Origin: G016756615 sp035556195 | Lineage (GTDB): Bacteria; Pseudomonadota; Alphaproteobacteria; Rhizobiales; Rhizobiaceae | Length of the DNA stretch: 64,000 bases | Assembly: GCA_035556195.1 (NCBI GenBank) | Contig: DATMFK010000007.1 | Location: forward strand, 193,592-257,591 | Reading direction: 5' to 3' | Shown here: positions 1 to 8,068 of the stretch, in pieces | How the letters are laid out: each line of letters begins with the position of its first letter | Position numbering within the stretch: the first letter of the stretch is position 1 | Program-made: the position numbers and the translations under genes | Notes under the pieces: generated by a model | The model's input: the letters and a program-made list of their open reading frames with translations, nothing else | Told to the model about the DNA's origin: nothing | Database searches by the model: none

Positions 1-731
1 TTGTCGTTCGGCCGGCCGCCAATCGAGAATAAGTAGACCTGATCGAAGATCTTGAGCTGCAGGATCAGCTGGATGGTGAACACCAGCGAGGTGATTGGCC
101 AGAGCAGCGGCCATGTGATGCGCCTGAACGTAGTCCAACGCGTCGAATTATCGAGCGCGGCGGCTTCGTAGATTTCAGCAGGTATGGCGCGCAAGCCGGC
201 GAGGAAGAGAAGAATAGAGAAGCCGGCCGTCCACCAGATTGTCACTCCCGCGACCGCCGGAAGGAACCACACGCGCGACTTGAATACAGGCACACGCGCG
301 ATGCCCAACCAGTCGAGCACGTGCATCGCAATGCCGAACTGGAAGTTCAGAGTCCAGTCCCAGATCAGATAGACGACAGAGACCGGCAGAATGTAGGGTA
401 GGAAGAAAAGCGCAAGCACCAACGCCTGAAACCGCCCTTTGAAACGCGAAATGCCAAGTGCGATCATCAAAGCGATGATCGTCCCCGGTATGACCGTCAT
501 CAGCACGAAGTAGGCGGTGTTCCAGACCGCTCGGCGGAACATCGGGTCATTGTCGAGACGCAGGTAGTTGTCGAGGCCGACCCACTGACCCTCGCCGATC
601 AGCGGCGCGTCTGTGAAGGAGGTGCGGAACATCTGCACCGTCGGGTAGGCGAACATCAACAGATAGATCGCCAGAAAGGGAGCGATCAGAACCAGTGCGA
701 CAAGAATGTCTCCGCGCCTGTCTTTGAGCAT
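1..731 (-). CDS. Sugar ABC transporter permease, MalF/UgpA type (3' end cut by window edge)
   Basis: Inner-membrane permease of a carbohydrate ABC importer, partner of the binding protein encoded just upstream on the same strand. The reverse translation begins MLKDRRGDILVALVLIAPFL, followed by several hydrophobic segments and, near the left edge, the permease coupling-loop region (EAAALDNSTRWTTFRRITWP), typical of the binding-protein-dependent transport family. About 243 codons are visible; the end lies beyond base 1. The ATG at 729-731 is chosen because AGGAGA sits about 8 bases upstream. It follows the binding-protein gene by about 55 bases, so the two are probably co-transcribed with further genes outside the window. 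Confidence 0.9.
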   Translation of the reverse strand, partial: MLKDRRGDILVALVLIAPFLAIYLLMFAYPTVQMFRTSFTDAPLIGEGQWVGLDNYLRLDNDPMFRRAVWNTAYFVLMTVIPGTIIALMIALGISRFKGRFQALVLALFFLPYILPVSVVYLIWDWTLNFQFGIAMHVLDWLGIARVPVFKSRVWFLPAVAGVTIWWTAGFSILLFLAGLRAIPAEIYEAAALDNSTRWTTFRRITWPLLWPITSLVFTIQLILQLKIFDQVYLFSIGGRPND

Positions 732-785
732 GAGCTATCTCCTAAGTGCAGGGGCCGCATGGCGGCCCCCGCAAGCCATGGGAGG

Positions 786-2060
786 TCAAAGCGCGTTGAG
801 TTCCTCTTTGATGCTTTCGACGGCAGCGGCGGGTTCCATCTCGCCGTTCAGGGTGGGCACGAAGTAGGTGGACATGACGTCAAAGATAGGCCCCGCGACA
901 CCAGCCTTGGGCGATCTCGGGTCGAAGATCATGTTGGCCGTCAGGGGAGAGTAAGTCGCGTTGGGCTCCATCGCCTTGTATTCGGCAGACTCGGTAACCG
1001 GCTTGTATGCAGGGATGTGGCCGGCTGTGGCCCAGAACAGCGAATTCTTGTCCATCCATGAGATCACCTCGAGAACGGCGGCGCGTTTTTCCGGGCTGAT
1101 CTCCTTGCCCCTGTTCTTGGGGATTGCGAAGGAGTGACTGTCCGCATAGGTGCAGGGCTTGTCGAAGATCACCGGGATCTCGACGGCGCCCCAATCAAAC
1201 AGCTTGCCCTGCTTGGCCAGGTCCGTCATCGTGGGCACCTCCCAGACGCCGTTTATCATCATCGCGGCCTTTCCCGAAGTGAACAGGGCAACGGTCGCCG
1301 GATAGTCTGTGTAGGTCGATTGCAGCCCTGCCTTCGTCCAATCCTGCAGAACCCCTAGTGCGTTCGCCAGTTTTTCGGCGTTGTCGCCGGCGAGGAACTG
1401 CCCCCCAGTCAGAAGCTCACCACCCTGTTGGCACACAAGCGACAATATGGTGCGATACATGAAGACGCCGTCGGCAGTGACGCTGCCCAGCGGGAACTCG
1501 ACGCCAGCGTCCTTCAGCTTTTGCAGGGTGGCGGTAAATTCATCCTTGCTGCCCATGCCCATGGGCCGGCCGTCGTCGCCGAGCACGCCAGCCTTCTTCA
1601 ACAGGTCGCGGTTATAGTAGAGAACAATTGGATGGGTATCGAGCGGCACCGCGTATTGCTTGCCGTCGACGTTCACAGCGTCCCAAATCGTCGGTGCAAA
1701 GTCCGAGCTCGACAGGCCCATCTTGGCCATGTCGTCGGGAGTTATTTCTTCCAGGATGCCCTGGCTGACCGCTAGCGGGATGCGACTGGCATGGTAGGTC
1801 ATGACGTCCGCCGCCTCACCGACTGCCGCCGATGTTTGGACCTTGGCGTAGAATGGCGTGCCCCACTCGAGCGTCGTCGCGTCGATCTTGATCTTGCCGG
1901 CATGAGCGGCGTTGAAGTCGCTGATCATTTGCTTCATGCGCACGCCATCGCCGCCGCCGAGGAAATCCCACCACATGACGGTTTCCTCAGCCTGTGCCGC
2001 TGCTACGCACAAACCTCCAGCTGCGATTGCGGCAGTGACCATCATCCTGCAAAAGCTCAT
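786..2060 (-). CDS. Sugar ABC transporter substrate-binding protein (family 1)
   Basis: Periplasmic receptor that captures a sugar for the permease gene that follows. The 424-residue product starts with a signal peptide (MSFCRMMVTAAIAAGGLCVAAAQA, in two parts: basic start, hydrophobic core, AQA cleavage site near residue 24). The mature part has the family 1 solute-binding layout, including VPLDTHPIVLYYNRDLLKKAG near residue 145 and a FTSGKAAMMINGVWE-like stretch near residue 265. Its neighbours (GH51 arabinofuranosidase upstream, sugar permease downstream) suggest arabinose or arabino-oligosaccharides as ligand; this is inference. The 110 bases between it and the GH51 gene probably hold its promoter. 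Confidence 0.92.
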   Translation of the reverse strand: MSFCRMMVTAAIAAGGLCVAAAQAEETVMWWDFLGGGDGVRMKQMISDFNAAHAGKIKIDATTLEWGTPFYAKVQTSAAVGEAADVMTYHASRIPLAVSQGILEEITPDDMAKMGLSSSDFAPTIWDAVNVDGKQYAVPLDTHPIVLYYNRDLLKKAGVLGDDGRPMGMGSKDEFTATLQKLKDAGVEFPLGSVTADGVFMYRTILSLVCQQGGELLTGGQFLAGDNAEKLANALGVLQDWTKAGLQSTYTDYPATVALFTSGKAAMMINGVWEVPTMTDLAKQGKLFDWGAVEIPVIFDKPCTYADSHSFAIPKNRGKEISPEKRAAVLEVISWMDKNSLFWATAGHIPAYKPVTESAEYKAMEPNATYSPLTANMIFDPRSPKAGVAGPIFDVMSTYFVPTLNGEMEPAAAVESIKEELNAL

Positions 2061-2153
2061 CTTCGTTCCTCCCGAATACGGCGGTTTTTCATCCGCCTTC
2101 GATAAACCAATGCTACACCAAACCCCTCTACACGCAACGGATTTTGCGATATA

Positions 2154-2170
2154 TATCCGATAACTGGATA
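2154..2170. promoter_or_regulatory. Palindromic operator-like site upstream of the sugar-binding protein
   Basis: TATCCGATAACTGGATA has perfect 5-base arms (TATCC/GGATA) about 94-110 bases before the binding-protein ATG. A related sequence, TATCCGAACAGTGGGT, lies at 3723-3738 just upstream of the GH51 gene (12 of 17 aligned positions equal). The nearby ArsR-like regulator is the natural candidate to bind both. Inference only. Confidence 0.35.
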
Positions 2171-2175
2171 CGGAT

Positions 2176-3681
2176 TCAGAGCGTGACGCGCACCATCGAA
2201 TAGGAATGCGGTGGCAGCTCCAGCGCCACTCCGCCCCTGACGAGAGTGGCTCCGTTGCCCCTCACAGGCGAAACCGTATCCGGCGCATCCCTTGTGTTGC
2301 GAGCCTCGAGATCGTCGTGCCGAATAAGCGTATGCTCTACGGACTTGGCGGCGAAGCGATCGAGGGTGACATCGGCTTCGACCGTCTCGGAGGCATGCCG
2401 ATTGACGGCGAAGAAGGTAAGCGTTCCTGAATCCGCGTCGTGAACGCCCGCAATGTCCAACCACGGGACCCGGTCGGCGGCAGAGGCGTCGTAAGTGGGC
2501 ACCTCGACTGCGAGCTGCAGCGCCGTGCCGCGGCCATGCTTGGAGGCCAGCATAAACGGCCAGTAGATCGTCTGCCGCCAAGCCGCACCGCCGGGCTCTG
2601 TCATGATAGGGGCGATAACATTGACCAGCTGCGCAATACAGGCGATGCGAACGACGTCGGCGCGCCGGATGAAGGTATTGATGATACAGCCGACCTGCAG
2701 CACGTCCTCGAAATTGTAGATATCTTCAAGGAGCCTTGGCGCCACCGGCCAGTCCCACTCCTTCATACGCACGGCGTCGCGCTTGCGCTCATGGTACCAG
2801 ACGTTCCATTCGTCGAACGATATCTTCACGTCGCGCTTCGAACGGCTCTTCGCCTTCACGTAGTCGATGATGCCGCACACGGTACCGATGTAGCGGTCGA
2901 GCTTCTGCGGAAGCGCCAAATATTCGGCCGTGTTCTTCTCGTAATTCTCGAAATACATGTGCAGCGAGATATAGTCGATCTGGTCATAGGTCGCCTCCAG
3001 TACCGTCGCTTCCCACTGCGGATAGGTGGGCATATTGGAATGCGACGACCCGCAGACCACGAGTTCCAGTGTTGGATCGAGTCCGCGCAGTGCCTTCGCG
3101 GTTTCGTTGGCGAGGTGGCCGTATTCGGCCGCCGACTTGTGGCCGACCTGCCAGGGACCGTCCATCTCATTGCCGAGACACCAGAGCCGGCAATTCCACG
3201 GGTCCTTGCGTCCGTTCTTGGCCCTCAGATCGGACCAGTAGCTTGCTCCCGGATGGTTGACGTATTCGACGAAGGCTCGCGCTTCATCCAAGCCGCGTGA
3301 TCCCAGGTTGACCGCCAACATCATCTCGGTACCGGCTTTTTCGGCCCAATCGGCGAATTCGTGAATGCCAACTTGGTTCGGTTCCGTCGTGCGCCAAGCG
3401 AGATCGAGGCGCCGCGGACGTTGTTCCTTCGGGCCAATTCCATCTTCCCAATTATAGGCAGAGACGAAGTTTCCACCGGGATAGCGGCAGATCGGCGTAT
3501 CCAGCGCCCGAACGAGTTCGAGTACGTCCTTGCGCATGCCCTCTGGGTCGGCCTGCGGGTGACCGGGCTCGTAAATGCCGGTGTAGACCGCACGGCCCAG
3601 ATGCTCGAGAAACGAACCATAGAGACGTTTGTCGATGTCCGCGACAGTATAGGCCGCGCTCGCCGTGACCTTGGCCCTCAT
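2176..3681 (-). CDS. Alpha-L-arabinofuranosidase, glycoside hydrolase family 51
   Basis: Releases terminal alpha-L-arabinofuranosyl residues from arabino-oligosaccharides, probably in the cytoplasm since no signal peptide is seen. The 501-residue protein has the GH51 N-terminus (DIDKRLYGSFLEHLGRAVYTGIYEP), CRYPGGNFVSAYNWEDGIGP near residue 65, the acid/base glutamate in WCLGNEMDGPW (about residue 171) and the nucleophile glutamate in FDEWNVWYHE (about 291). The length matches the intracellular family. The open frame extends to 3741, but the ATG at 3679-3681 follows a strong GGGAGGTAGC ribosome site and gives the conserved start MRAKVTASAAYTV. It lies between the sugar-binding protein and an ArsR-like regulator, all on the same strand. 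Confidence 0.95.
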   Translation of the reverse strand: MRAKVTASAAYTVADIDKRLYGSFLEHLGRAVYTGIYEPGHPQADPEGMRKDVLELVRALDTPICRYPGGNFVSAYNWEDGIGPKEQRPRRLDLAWRTTEPNQVGIHEFADWAEKAGTEMMLAVNLGSRGLDEARAFVEYVNHPGASYWSDLRAKNGRKDPWNCRLWCLGNEMDGPWQVGHKSAAEYGHLANETAKALRGLDPTLELVVCGSSHSNMPTYPQWEATVLEATYDQIDYISLHMYFENYEKNTAEYLALPQKLDRYIGTVCGIIDYVKAKSRSKRDVKISFDEWNVWYHERKRDAVRMKEWDWPVAPRLLEDIYNFEDVLQVGCIINTFIRRADVVRIACIAQLVNVIAPIMTEPGGAAWRQTIYWPFMLASKHGRGTALQLAVEVPTYDASAADRVPWLDIAGVHDADSGTLTFFAVNRHASETVEADVTLDRFAAKSVEHTLIRHDDLEARNTRDAPDTVSPVRGNGATLVRGGVALELPPHSYSMVRVTL

Positions 3682-3722
3682 GCTACCTCCCGTGCGGACT
3701 ATCAATCCGACTTTCCGGTCCA

Positions 3723-3738
3723 TATCCGAACAGTGGGT
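3723..3738. promoter_or_regulatory. Possible second copy of the TATCCGA operator-like motif
   Basis: TATCCGAACAGTGGGT lies about 42-57 bases ahead of the GH51 start codon, in promoter position, and matches 12 of 17 positions of the palindrome at 2154-2170. It is less symmetrical than that site. Confidence 0.3.
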
Positions 3739-3784
3739 CACTTAACGGCATTGTCCACCCGCGCGTCAAGGGCGTAGCGGAGGC

Positions 3785-4711
3785 TCAGGCTTTCAGCAGT
3801 CGAAGGACGATGTCTTTGCTATAATTGCCAAAGCCGCTGCCGAAGATGTTGATGCCGCCGGGATGGCGCGCTTCGTCCTTGACGCCGATCCGTATCCGGA
3901 TCGAGCGGTGCCGCTCCAGTTCGAGATCAGCCAGAGAGCATTTGGAAACCTTGGCGCCGTCGCGATAGGTGCCGTTTTTCGTGACACGCCAGTGTTTGAG
4001 GTCGCCATACTGCGATCCGGCGAGTTTCCACCAATCCGGTGTGTGCTTGCCGCGCTTGTCGCCATAGTCGGCGGGTGCCGTCCAGGTGTCTATCTCGTGC
4101 CCATTGATGGCGATCGTGATGTCGGATGGCCAGTTCTTCGACGTGCCAGGAACTTCCGAGGAAAGTTCCATCGCAAGTTCGAGCCCGCCGACTTTTGCGT
4201 TGGTGATCGTTGCGTTGTTGGGGAACTGGTACTCGACGAAGCCGCGCGTGAACCACAGCAGTCCGGCGCGCATCCTGTCCGGATCGAGAAAGGTGTCGGG
4301 CACATCGAGAAGCCCGATGACGCCATCCTTGGAGCAGAGGCCGCATGGTGCGGAAACCTCGCACCGCGTGTAGAGGCCGAGCGGCATCGCTACTTCAATG
4401 ACGTCGAGGTCCGGCGGCGTCCTGCGGTCCTTGAAGGCGACGACCACCTCGGAGAAGGTCGAATAACAGACCTTCTGGCTGCCCTTGCGCGCCTTCTGCG
4501 ATTTCGTCTGGATCAGGCCGACATCGACAAGAACCTGGATATTTGCGGAAATTGTCGATTGCGGAAGGCCCAGTTCGTCAGCCACTTGATTGACGTTCTT
4601 TGGCCCCTTGCGGTTCAGAAGATCGAGAATACGGATCCGGACCTCGCTCGCGAGACTTTTGAGGAGGTCAAGCCGCTCAAGCGGATCGACAACTAGGATG
4701 TCATTCGACAT
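3785..4711 (-). CDS. ArsR-type winged-helix transcriptional regulator of the arabinose cluster
   Basis: DNA-binding regulator of 308 residues. Residues 8-80 form an ArsR-like winged helix (LLKSLASEVRIRILDLLNRKG, then a recognition helix in LGLPQSTISANIQVLVDVGL). The roughly 220-residue C-terminal part is unrelated to classic metal-sensing ArsR proteins and is probably a ligand-sensing domain; it contains CEVSAPCGLCSKDG, a cysteine trio that might bind metal. Proteins of this layout occur beside carbohydrate-use genes. The start ATG at 4709-4711 follows TCTCACGATGCGCGGGGCCAT on the coding strand, with only a weak ribosome site. It probably controls the GH51 and transporter genes. Confidence 0.8.
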   Translation of the reverse strand: MSNDILVVDPLERLDLLKSLASEVRIRILDLLNRKGPKNVNQVADELGLPQSTISANIQVLVDVGLIQTKSQKARKGSQKVCYSTFSEVVVAFKDRRTPPDLDVIEVAMPLGLYTRCEVSAPCGLCSKDGVIGLLDVPDTFLDPDRMRAGLLWFTRGFVEYQFPNNATITNAKVGGLELAMELSSEVPGTSKNWPSDITIAINGHEIDTWTAPADYGDKRGKHTPDWWKLAGSQYGDLKHWRVTKNGTYRDGAKVSKCSLADLELERHRSIRIRIGVKDEARHPGGINIFGSGFGNYSKDIVLRLLKA

Positions 4712-4738
4712 ATGGCCCCGCGCATCGTGAGACCGGGG

Positions 4739-5248
4739 TTATGTATCAGCCGACCAGATATAAATAAAGTCGATGCGTGCGTTTCGCTTGGCTGCCGACC
4801 AGGGCGGGCGCGCGGCGAATCGCAAGATGAGGCGCACCTGCCGCATTTTTTCGACGAACGGCGCAAGGAGGCCTCTTGCGCTGCTAATGCCGGTGGCACT
4901 TGCCCATTCCGCGTCGGTCAGCCCGATGTCGTCGAGAATTCGGGGGTCCACGCGGTCGAGCGGAGGTGTCTGGAGGCGAATTTCGCCATCTACCACCGGC
5001 AGTGCTGCCTGTCGAATGTCGCTAAGCGCCCCCTCGTGGATCTCACGCCCGATTTCCATGCCGACCACTCGGAAGAAGACGGTCATCAGAACTGTGCCCT
5101 GATGCGGATGGTTCTCAGGGAGTATGATAGAGCACTGGACCTCGCGCCACGCGCAGTCTCCGAGAACCCGAACGATGCATGACGCGCGCTCCGCGCGGCG
5201 GCCCGACCAACGCATCAACCTGTCGCGCTGCGACATTGCAGCGGACAC
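4739..5248 (-). CDS. Hypothetical protein, weakly DUF1127-like, or decayed DNA
   Basis: An open frame of 169 codons lies upstream of the ArsR-like gene on the same strand. Its middle (DRVDPRILDDIGLTDAEW) resembles the short DUF1127 motif of alphaproteobacterial proteins, but the expected upstream basic helix is poor, and the flanking residues look like random high-GC translation. The true start could be an internal methionine such as MEIGREIHEGALSD. No other convincing gene is seen in 4712-5299. The frame may be a remnant. Confidence 0.3.
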   Translation of the reverse strand: MSAAMSQRDRLMRWSGRRAERASCIVRVLGDCAWREVQCSIILPENHPHQGTVLMTVFFRVVGMEIGREIHEGALSDIRQAALPVVDGEIRLQTPPLDRVDPRILDDIGLTDAEWASATGISSARGLLAPFVEKMRQVRLILRFAARPPWSAAKRNARIDFIYIWSADT

Positions 5249-5299
5249 CCGTTGTATTCTTCACACGGCGGCATGGAAGTCCAACCTCATTCGGCGCCA

Positions 5300-6754
5300 T
5301 CACCGAGGGTCGGCGAGCGACATCTCGTCGCCGTCTTTGGCGTGAACCGGTGGAAGGCGATGTTGCCACGGTGCAAGCAGCTCGATCTGTCGCGCGAGAG
5401 CAAGTAGAAGAGCGTCATCTCCCTGTTTGCCCGTAAATTGTGCGCCGATGGGAAGGTTGCCCGCCGTCCAGTAGAGTGGCACGGAAATCGACGGAGCACC
5501 GATAAGGTTGGCTATTGGGGTGAATGGATTGAGATCCAGGAATCGCTCGAACACGGCCCTTCCTCCATGCGCCGCGGCGTCCAGATATCCGACCTCTGGC
5601 GCCGGGCCATTTGTAGTCGGCGATAGCCACAGATCGAATTTTTGCCGATCCATCCATTCGGCGACGTCGCGGCTGACGCGGTTGAAGTAACCCAGGGTCT
5701 CGATGAGATCCATGGCCGAGATCCCGCCATACTCCTCCCAGAAATAGCGCTGAAATGCATCGAGATCGCCCAGGACAGCCTTGCGCGGGCGCGTTCGCAT
5801 AGCCGCGAAGATGGTTCGGTTGCAATTGGTCGGATAGAACCGCTGATAGCGCGGTCTGAGGGCGGTCCAATCGACCGGAAGGGCTGTCAGTACGATCTCA
5901 TGTCCCAGTGCTTCGCAGAGCTTCGCAGCGGCCGCCGCGGCTTCGGCTCCCTGCGTCGCAACCGTGCCGTCGAAAGGGCTCTCCAGCACGAGCGCGATTC
6001 GCAGACGCGCCGGCGGCTTCTCGATGGCTGCGACAAGGTCGTCCGGCAGGGACGGAGCCCGATAGGGGTCGCCGGGCTGTGGGGCGGATAGGGCCGCTAT
6101 CAGCCTCGCCGTATCACGGACGCTGATGCTCAGGACGCCTTCGCACGCGGTGCCGCCGAGTGATTCCCCTATTGTCGGGCCTAAAGAAATCCGACCTCGT
6201 GTCGGCTTGAGACCGAGGAGGCCGCAATATGAGGCGGGCAGCCGTATAGAGCCCGCGCCATCATTCGCGTGCGCCGCTGGAACGACCCTTGCCGCGACGG
6301 CAGCTGCACTCCCCCCGCTCGATCCACCCGGGCTTCGCGACAAATCCCAGGGGTTTCGCGTGATTCCGTTCAGCCTAGAGTAGGTGTCGATCAGAACGCT
6401 GAATTCGGGGGTGGTGGTCTTCGCAAAGGGGTTGAGGCCCGCCAAGGAAATCAGCCGTGTTAAATATGTCGCCTTTGCGCCGACGTCTCTCTCGAAGACA
6501 CGCGATCCGAGTGGCTGGGGGACTCCCTCGACCCCCGCCGTCGCGCTGTCTTTCAGCAAAAACGGCGCGCCGAAAAAGGGCGCGCGGAAAGCGCCTTCCG
6601 CAGCGATGCGCGCACGTTCGATCATAGGTACTGCAACGATGCCCAGCGCGTGATTTACGCTTTCAAGTCTGCGTTGAGCTTCGTCGAGAGCTTCGCTCGG
6701 GTGCAGATCGCCTTTGCCCAGCCGCCCCGAAAGTGCTGTGAGATCCTCCAACAT
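5300..6754 (-). CDS. Amidase signature family hydrolase
   Basis: Hydrolyses an amide bond with a Ser-cisSer-Lys triad. The 484-residue protein shows the lysine in FLLKDSATAGVEG, the glycine-serine loop SPGGSSGGSAAAVAARVVPA, and the nucleophile serine in DGAGSIRLPASYCGLLGLKPTRGR. The length is normal for the family. The ATG at 6752-6754 overlaps the stop of the preceding VOC gene (TGATG), implying translational coupling; the open frame continues further upstream but that part overlaps VOC. The substrate is unknown. Context (polar amino-acid-type importer, AroE-like dehydrogenase, IclR regulator) suggests it deamidates an imported nitrogenous compound, which is inference. Confidence 0.9.
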   Translation of the reverse strand: MLEDLTALSGRLGKGDLHPSEALDEAQRRLESVNHALGIVAVPMIERARIAAEGAFRAPFFGAPFLLKDSATAGVEGVPQPLGSRVFERDVGAKATYLTRLISLAGLNPFAKTTTPEFSVLIDTYSRLNGITRNPWDLSRSPGGSSGGSAAAVAARVVPAAHANDGAGSIRLPASYCGLLGLKPTRGRISLGPTIGESLGGTACEGVLSISVRDTARLIAALSAPQPGDPYRAPSLPDDLVAAIEKPPARLRIALVLESPFDGTVATQGAEAAAAAAKLCEALGHEIVLTALPVDWTALRPRYQRFYPTNCNRTIFAAMRTRPRKAVLGDLDAFQRYFWEEYGGISAMDLIETLGYFNRVSRDVAEWMDRQKFDLWLSPTTNGPAPEVGYLDAAAHGGRAVFERFLDLNPFTPIANLIGAPSISVPLYWTAGNLPIGAQFTGKQGDDALLLALARQIELLAPWQHRLPPVHAKDGDEMSLADPR

Positions 6755-7125
6755 CAGCTGCGTTGCAGCAGTTCGATGCGGAGGCCTTCCGGACCGGTCA
6801 GGTAGGCAAATGTCAGGTCGGCGCGCCAGACGACTGGTCCTTCCTCGACAGTGCAACCCAGCGCCTGAAGATGCGCTATGGCGTCTTTGATGTCAGTCAC
6901 ACGAAAACCCAGGTGATCGAGCTGGCCAGGAACGCGCGTTCGATCGGATTTCGCCAGAAACAGCCCAATGCCACCCAGCTCATATTCCCAGTTGTCATAG
7001 CCGTTTGTGGAGCGCCTGGTCACCAGTCGAGCTCCGAATCCGTTTTCCAGAAAAGCGCCCATCCGCTCCATGTCGGTTGCGTGGACGTGCACGTGTTCAA
7101 GTTGAAGCAAGTCGCTCGCAGCCAT
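6754..7125 (-). CDS. VOC (glyoxalase/bleomycin-resistance fold) family protein
   Basis: Small metalloenzyme-fold protein of 123 residues with one vicinal-oxygen-chelate repeat pair: LLQLEHVHVHATDMERMGAF at the start, GQLDHLGFRVTDIKDAIAHL near residue 67, and a last strand with glutamate (GPEGLRIELLQRS). The histidines and glutamate are compatible with metal binding. The ATG at 7123-7125 is chosen over an upstream methionine because it starts the domain directly. Its stop overlaps the amidase start, so the pair forms an operon. A strong palindrome lies about 25 bases upstream. It may be a lyase, isomerase or dioxygenase; the function cannot be read from sequence. Confidence 0.85.
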   Translation of the reverse strand: MAASDLLQLEHVHVHATDMERMGAFLENGFGARLVTRRSTNGYDNWEYELGGIGLFLAKSDRTRVPGQLDHLGFRVTDIKDAIAHLQALGCTVEEGPVVWRADLTFAYLTGPEGLRIELLQRS

Positions 7126-7149
7126 CGATACAAAATCCTCATATAAATA

Positions 7150-7164
7150 TGGACCAATGGTCCA
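7150..7164. promoter_or_regulatory. Perfect palindrome TGGACCAATGGTCCA, likely IclR operator
   Basis: Seven-base perfect arms (TGGACCA/TGGTCCA) around one central base sit between the divergent VOC-amidase operon and the AroE-like gene. On the minus strand it reads TTTTGGACCATTGGTCCATA; nearly the same sequence occurs at 11938-11960 before the binding-protein gene of the neighbouring ABC operon. Its place overlapping both promoters suits an operator. The IclR protein at 8069-8890 is the most likely binder. Confidence 0.65.
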
Positions 7165-7231
7165 AAACACGATAACCCGATAACACGCGCTGCTCGTCCG
7201 GGCAAGCGCGGGCATTTGCAGAGGGCAGAAA

Positions 7232-8056
7232 ATGGTTGGTACGAACGACTTTGAACTCGGTCACGGCGAAGCGATTTGCGTGCCGACCATTGGCACTCCT
7301 ACCAGTCAGATCAAGTGGTCGCTGCTGCTCAACAGGCGGTTCCGGTCGCACCGCATCAATGCCGTCGCCACACCGTTCGACTTGCCACCTGATTCTCTTC
7401 CGGGCTTTCTTGAGATAATTCGCGCCTCAAAATCGGTTCGCGGCTTCTCCGCCACCATTCCGCATAAGATCTCGCTTGTTTCTATGATGGATCACCTGAC
7501 CCCGCGCGCAACTCGTGCGGGCGCGGTCAACGTGGTGATCAAGGACAACGACACCGGGCAACTCACAGGCGACATCATCGACGGCGTCGGCTTCATGAAG
7601 AGCCTGGATCGCGAGGGCGTGACTGTAGAAAACGGTAGGTTGCTAGTGGTCGGAGGCGGAGGCGTCGCTCGGGCGATGGTCGCATCCATTCTGGATCGTC
7701 CAATTGCCTCGCTGAGCGTCGCGGACATCGACCCGTCCAGAACGCGAGATCTCGCGCGCATGCATCCGAGAGTCGATTGCCTGCCGGTCGAGGAAGCGCT
7801 GCTTCGCCTCGACTCGTTCGACATCGTTATCAACGCCACGCCGTTAGGCATGAAGGGCGACGATCCGTTACCGTTCGACCCGGCCGGATGCGATCCACGC
7901 GCTTGTATCTTCGATTGCGTTAATGCGCCGGGGGGGACGCCGCTCGCTCACCGTGCAGAGTCGCGCGGCATCAAGTTCATCGATGGCTCCGGAATGCTGG
8001 AACTACAGCTCGATACCTTCCTGGATTTGCTCGAGTTGCATCCGGCGCCGCAGTGA
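7232..8056 (+). CDS. Shikimate/quinate dehydrogenase-like oxidoreductase (AroE family paralogue)
   Basis: NAD(P)-dependent dehydrogenase of 274 residues with the AroE two-domain layout. The catalytic lysine lies in FSATIPHKISLV (about residue 76) and the catalytic aspartate in GDIIDGVGF; the nucleotide loop is VVGGGGVARAMVA (near residue 135), and NATPLGMKGDDPLP follows. The substrate-entry segment differs from housekeeping AroE: SLSP is replaced by IGTPTSQ, and NTDG by IIDG. Together with its catabolic neighbours this argues for a different hydroxy acid substrate. The start has GAGGGCAG upstream. It is transcribed away from the VOC-amidase operon from a shared control region. Confidence 0.85.
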   Translation: MVGTNDFELGHGEAICVPTIGTPTSQIKWSLLLNRRFRSHRINAVATPFDLPPDSLPGFLEIIRASKSVRGFSATIPHKISLVSMMDHLTPRATRAGAVNVVIKDNDTGQLTGDIIDGVGFMKSLDREGVTVENGRLLVVGGGGVARAMVASILDRPIASLSVADIDPSRTRDLARMHPRVDCLPVEEALLRLDSFDIVINATPLGMKGDDPLPFDPAGCDPRACIFDCVNAPGGTPLAHRAESRGIKFIDGSGMLELQLDTFLDLLELHPAPQ

Positions 8057-8068
8057 TGCGCACTATCG

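Noticed and set aside
3863..4696. Long plus-strand frame opposite the ArsR-like gene, and similar long frames opposite 13.8-16.7, 33.9-35.4 and 35.9-37.1 kb
   Set aside because: Antisense shadows of strongly supported genes, common in GC-rich DNA.
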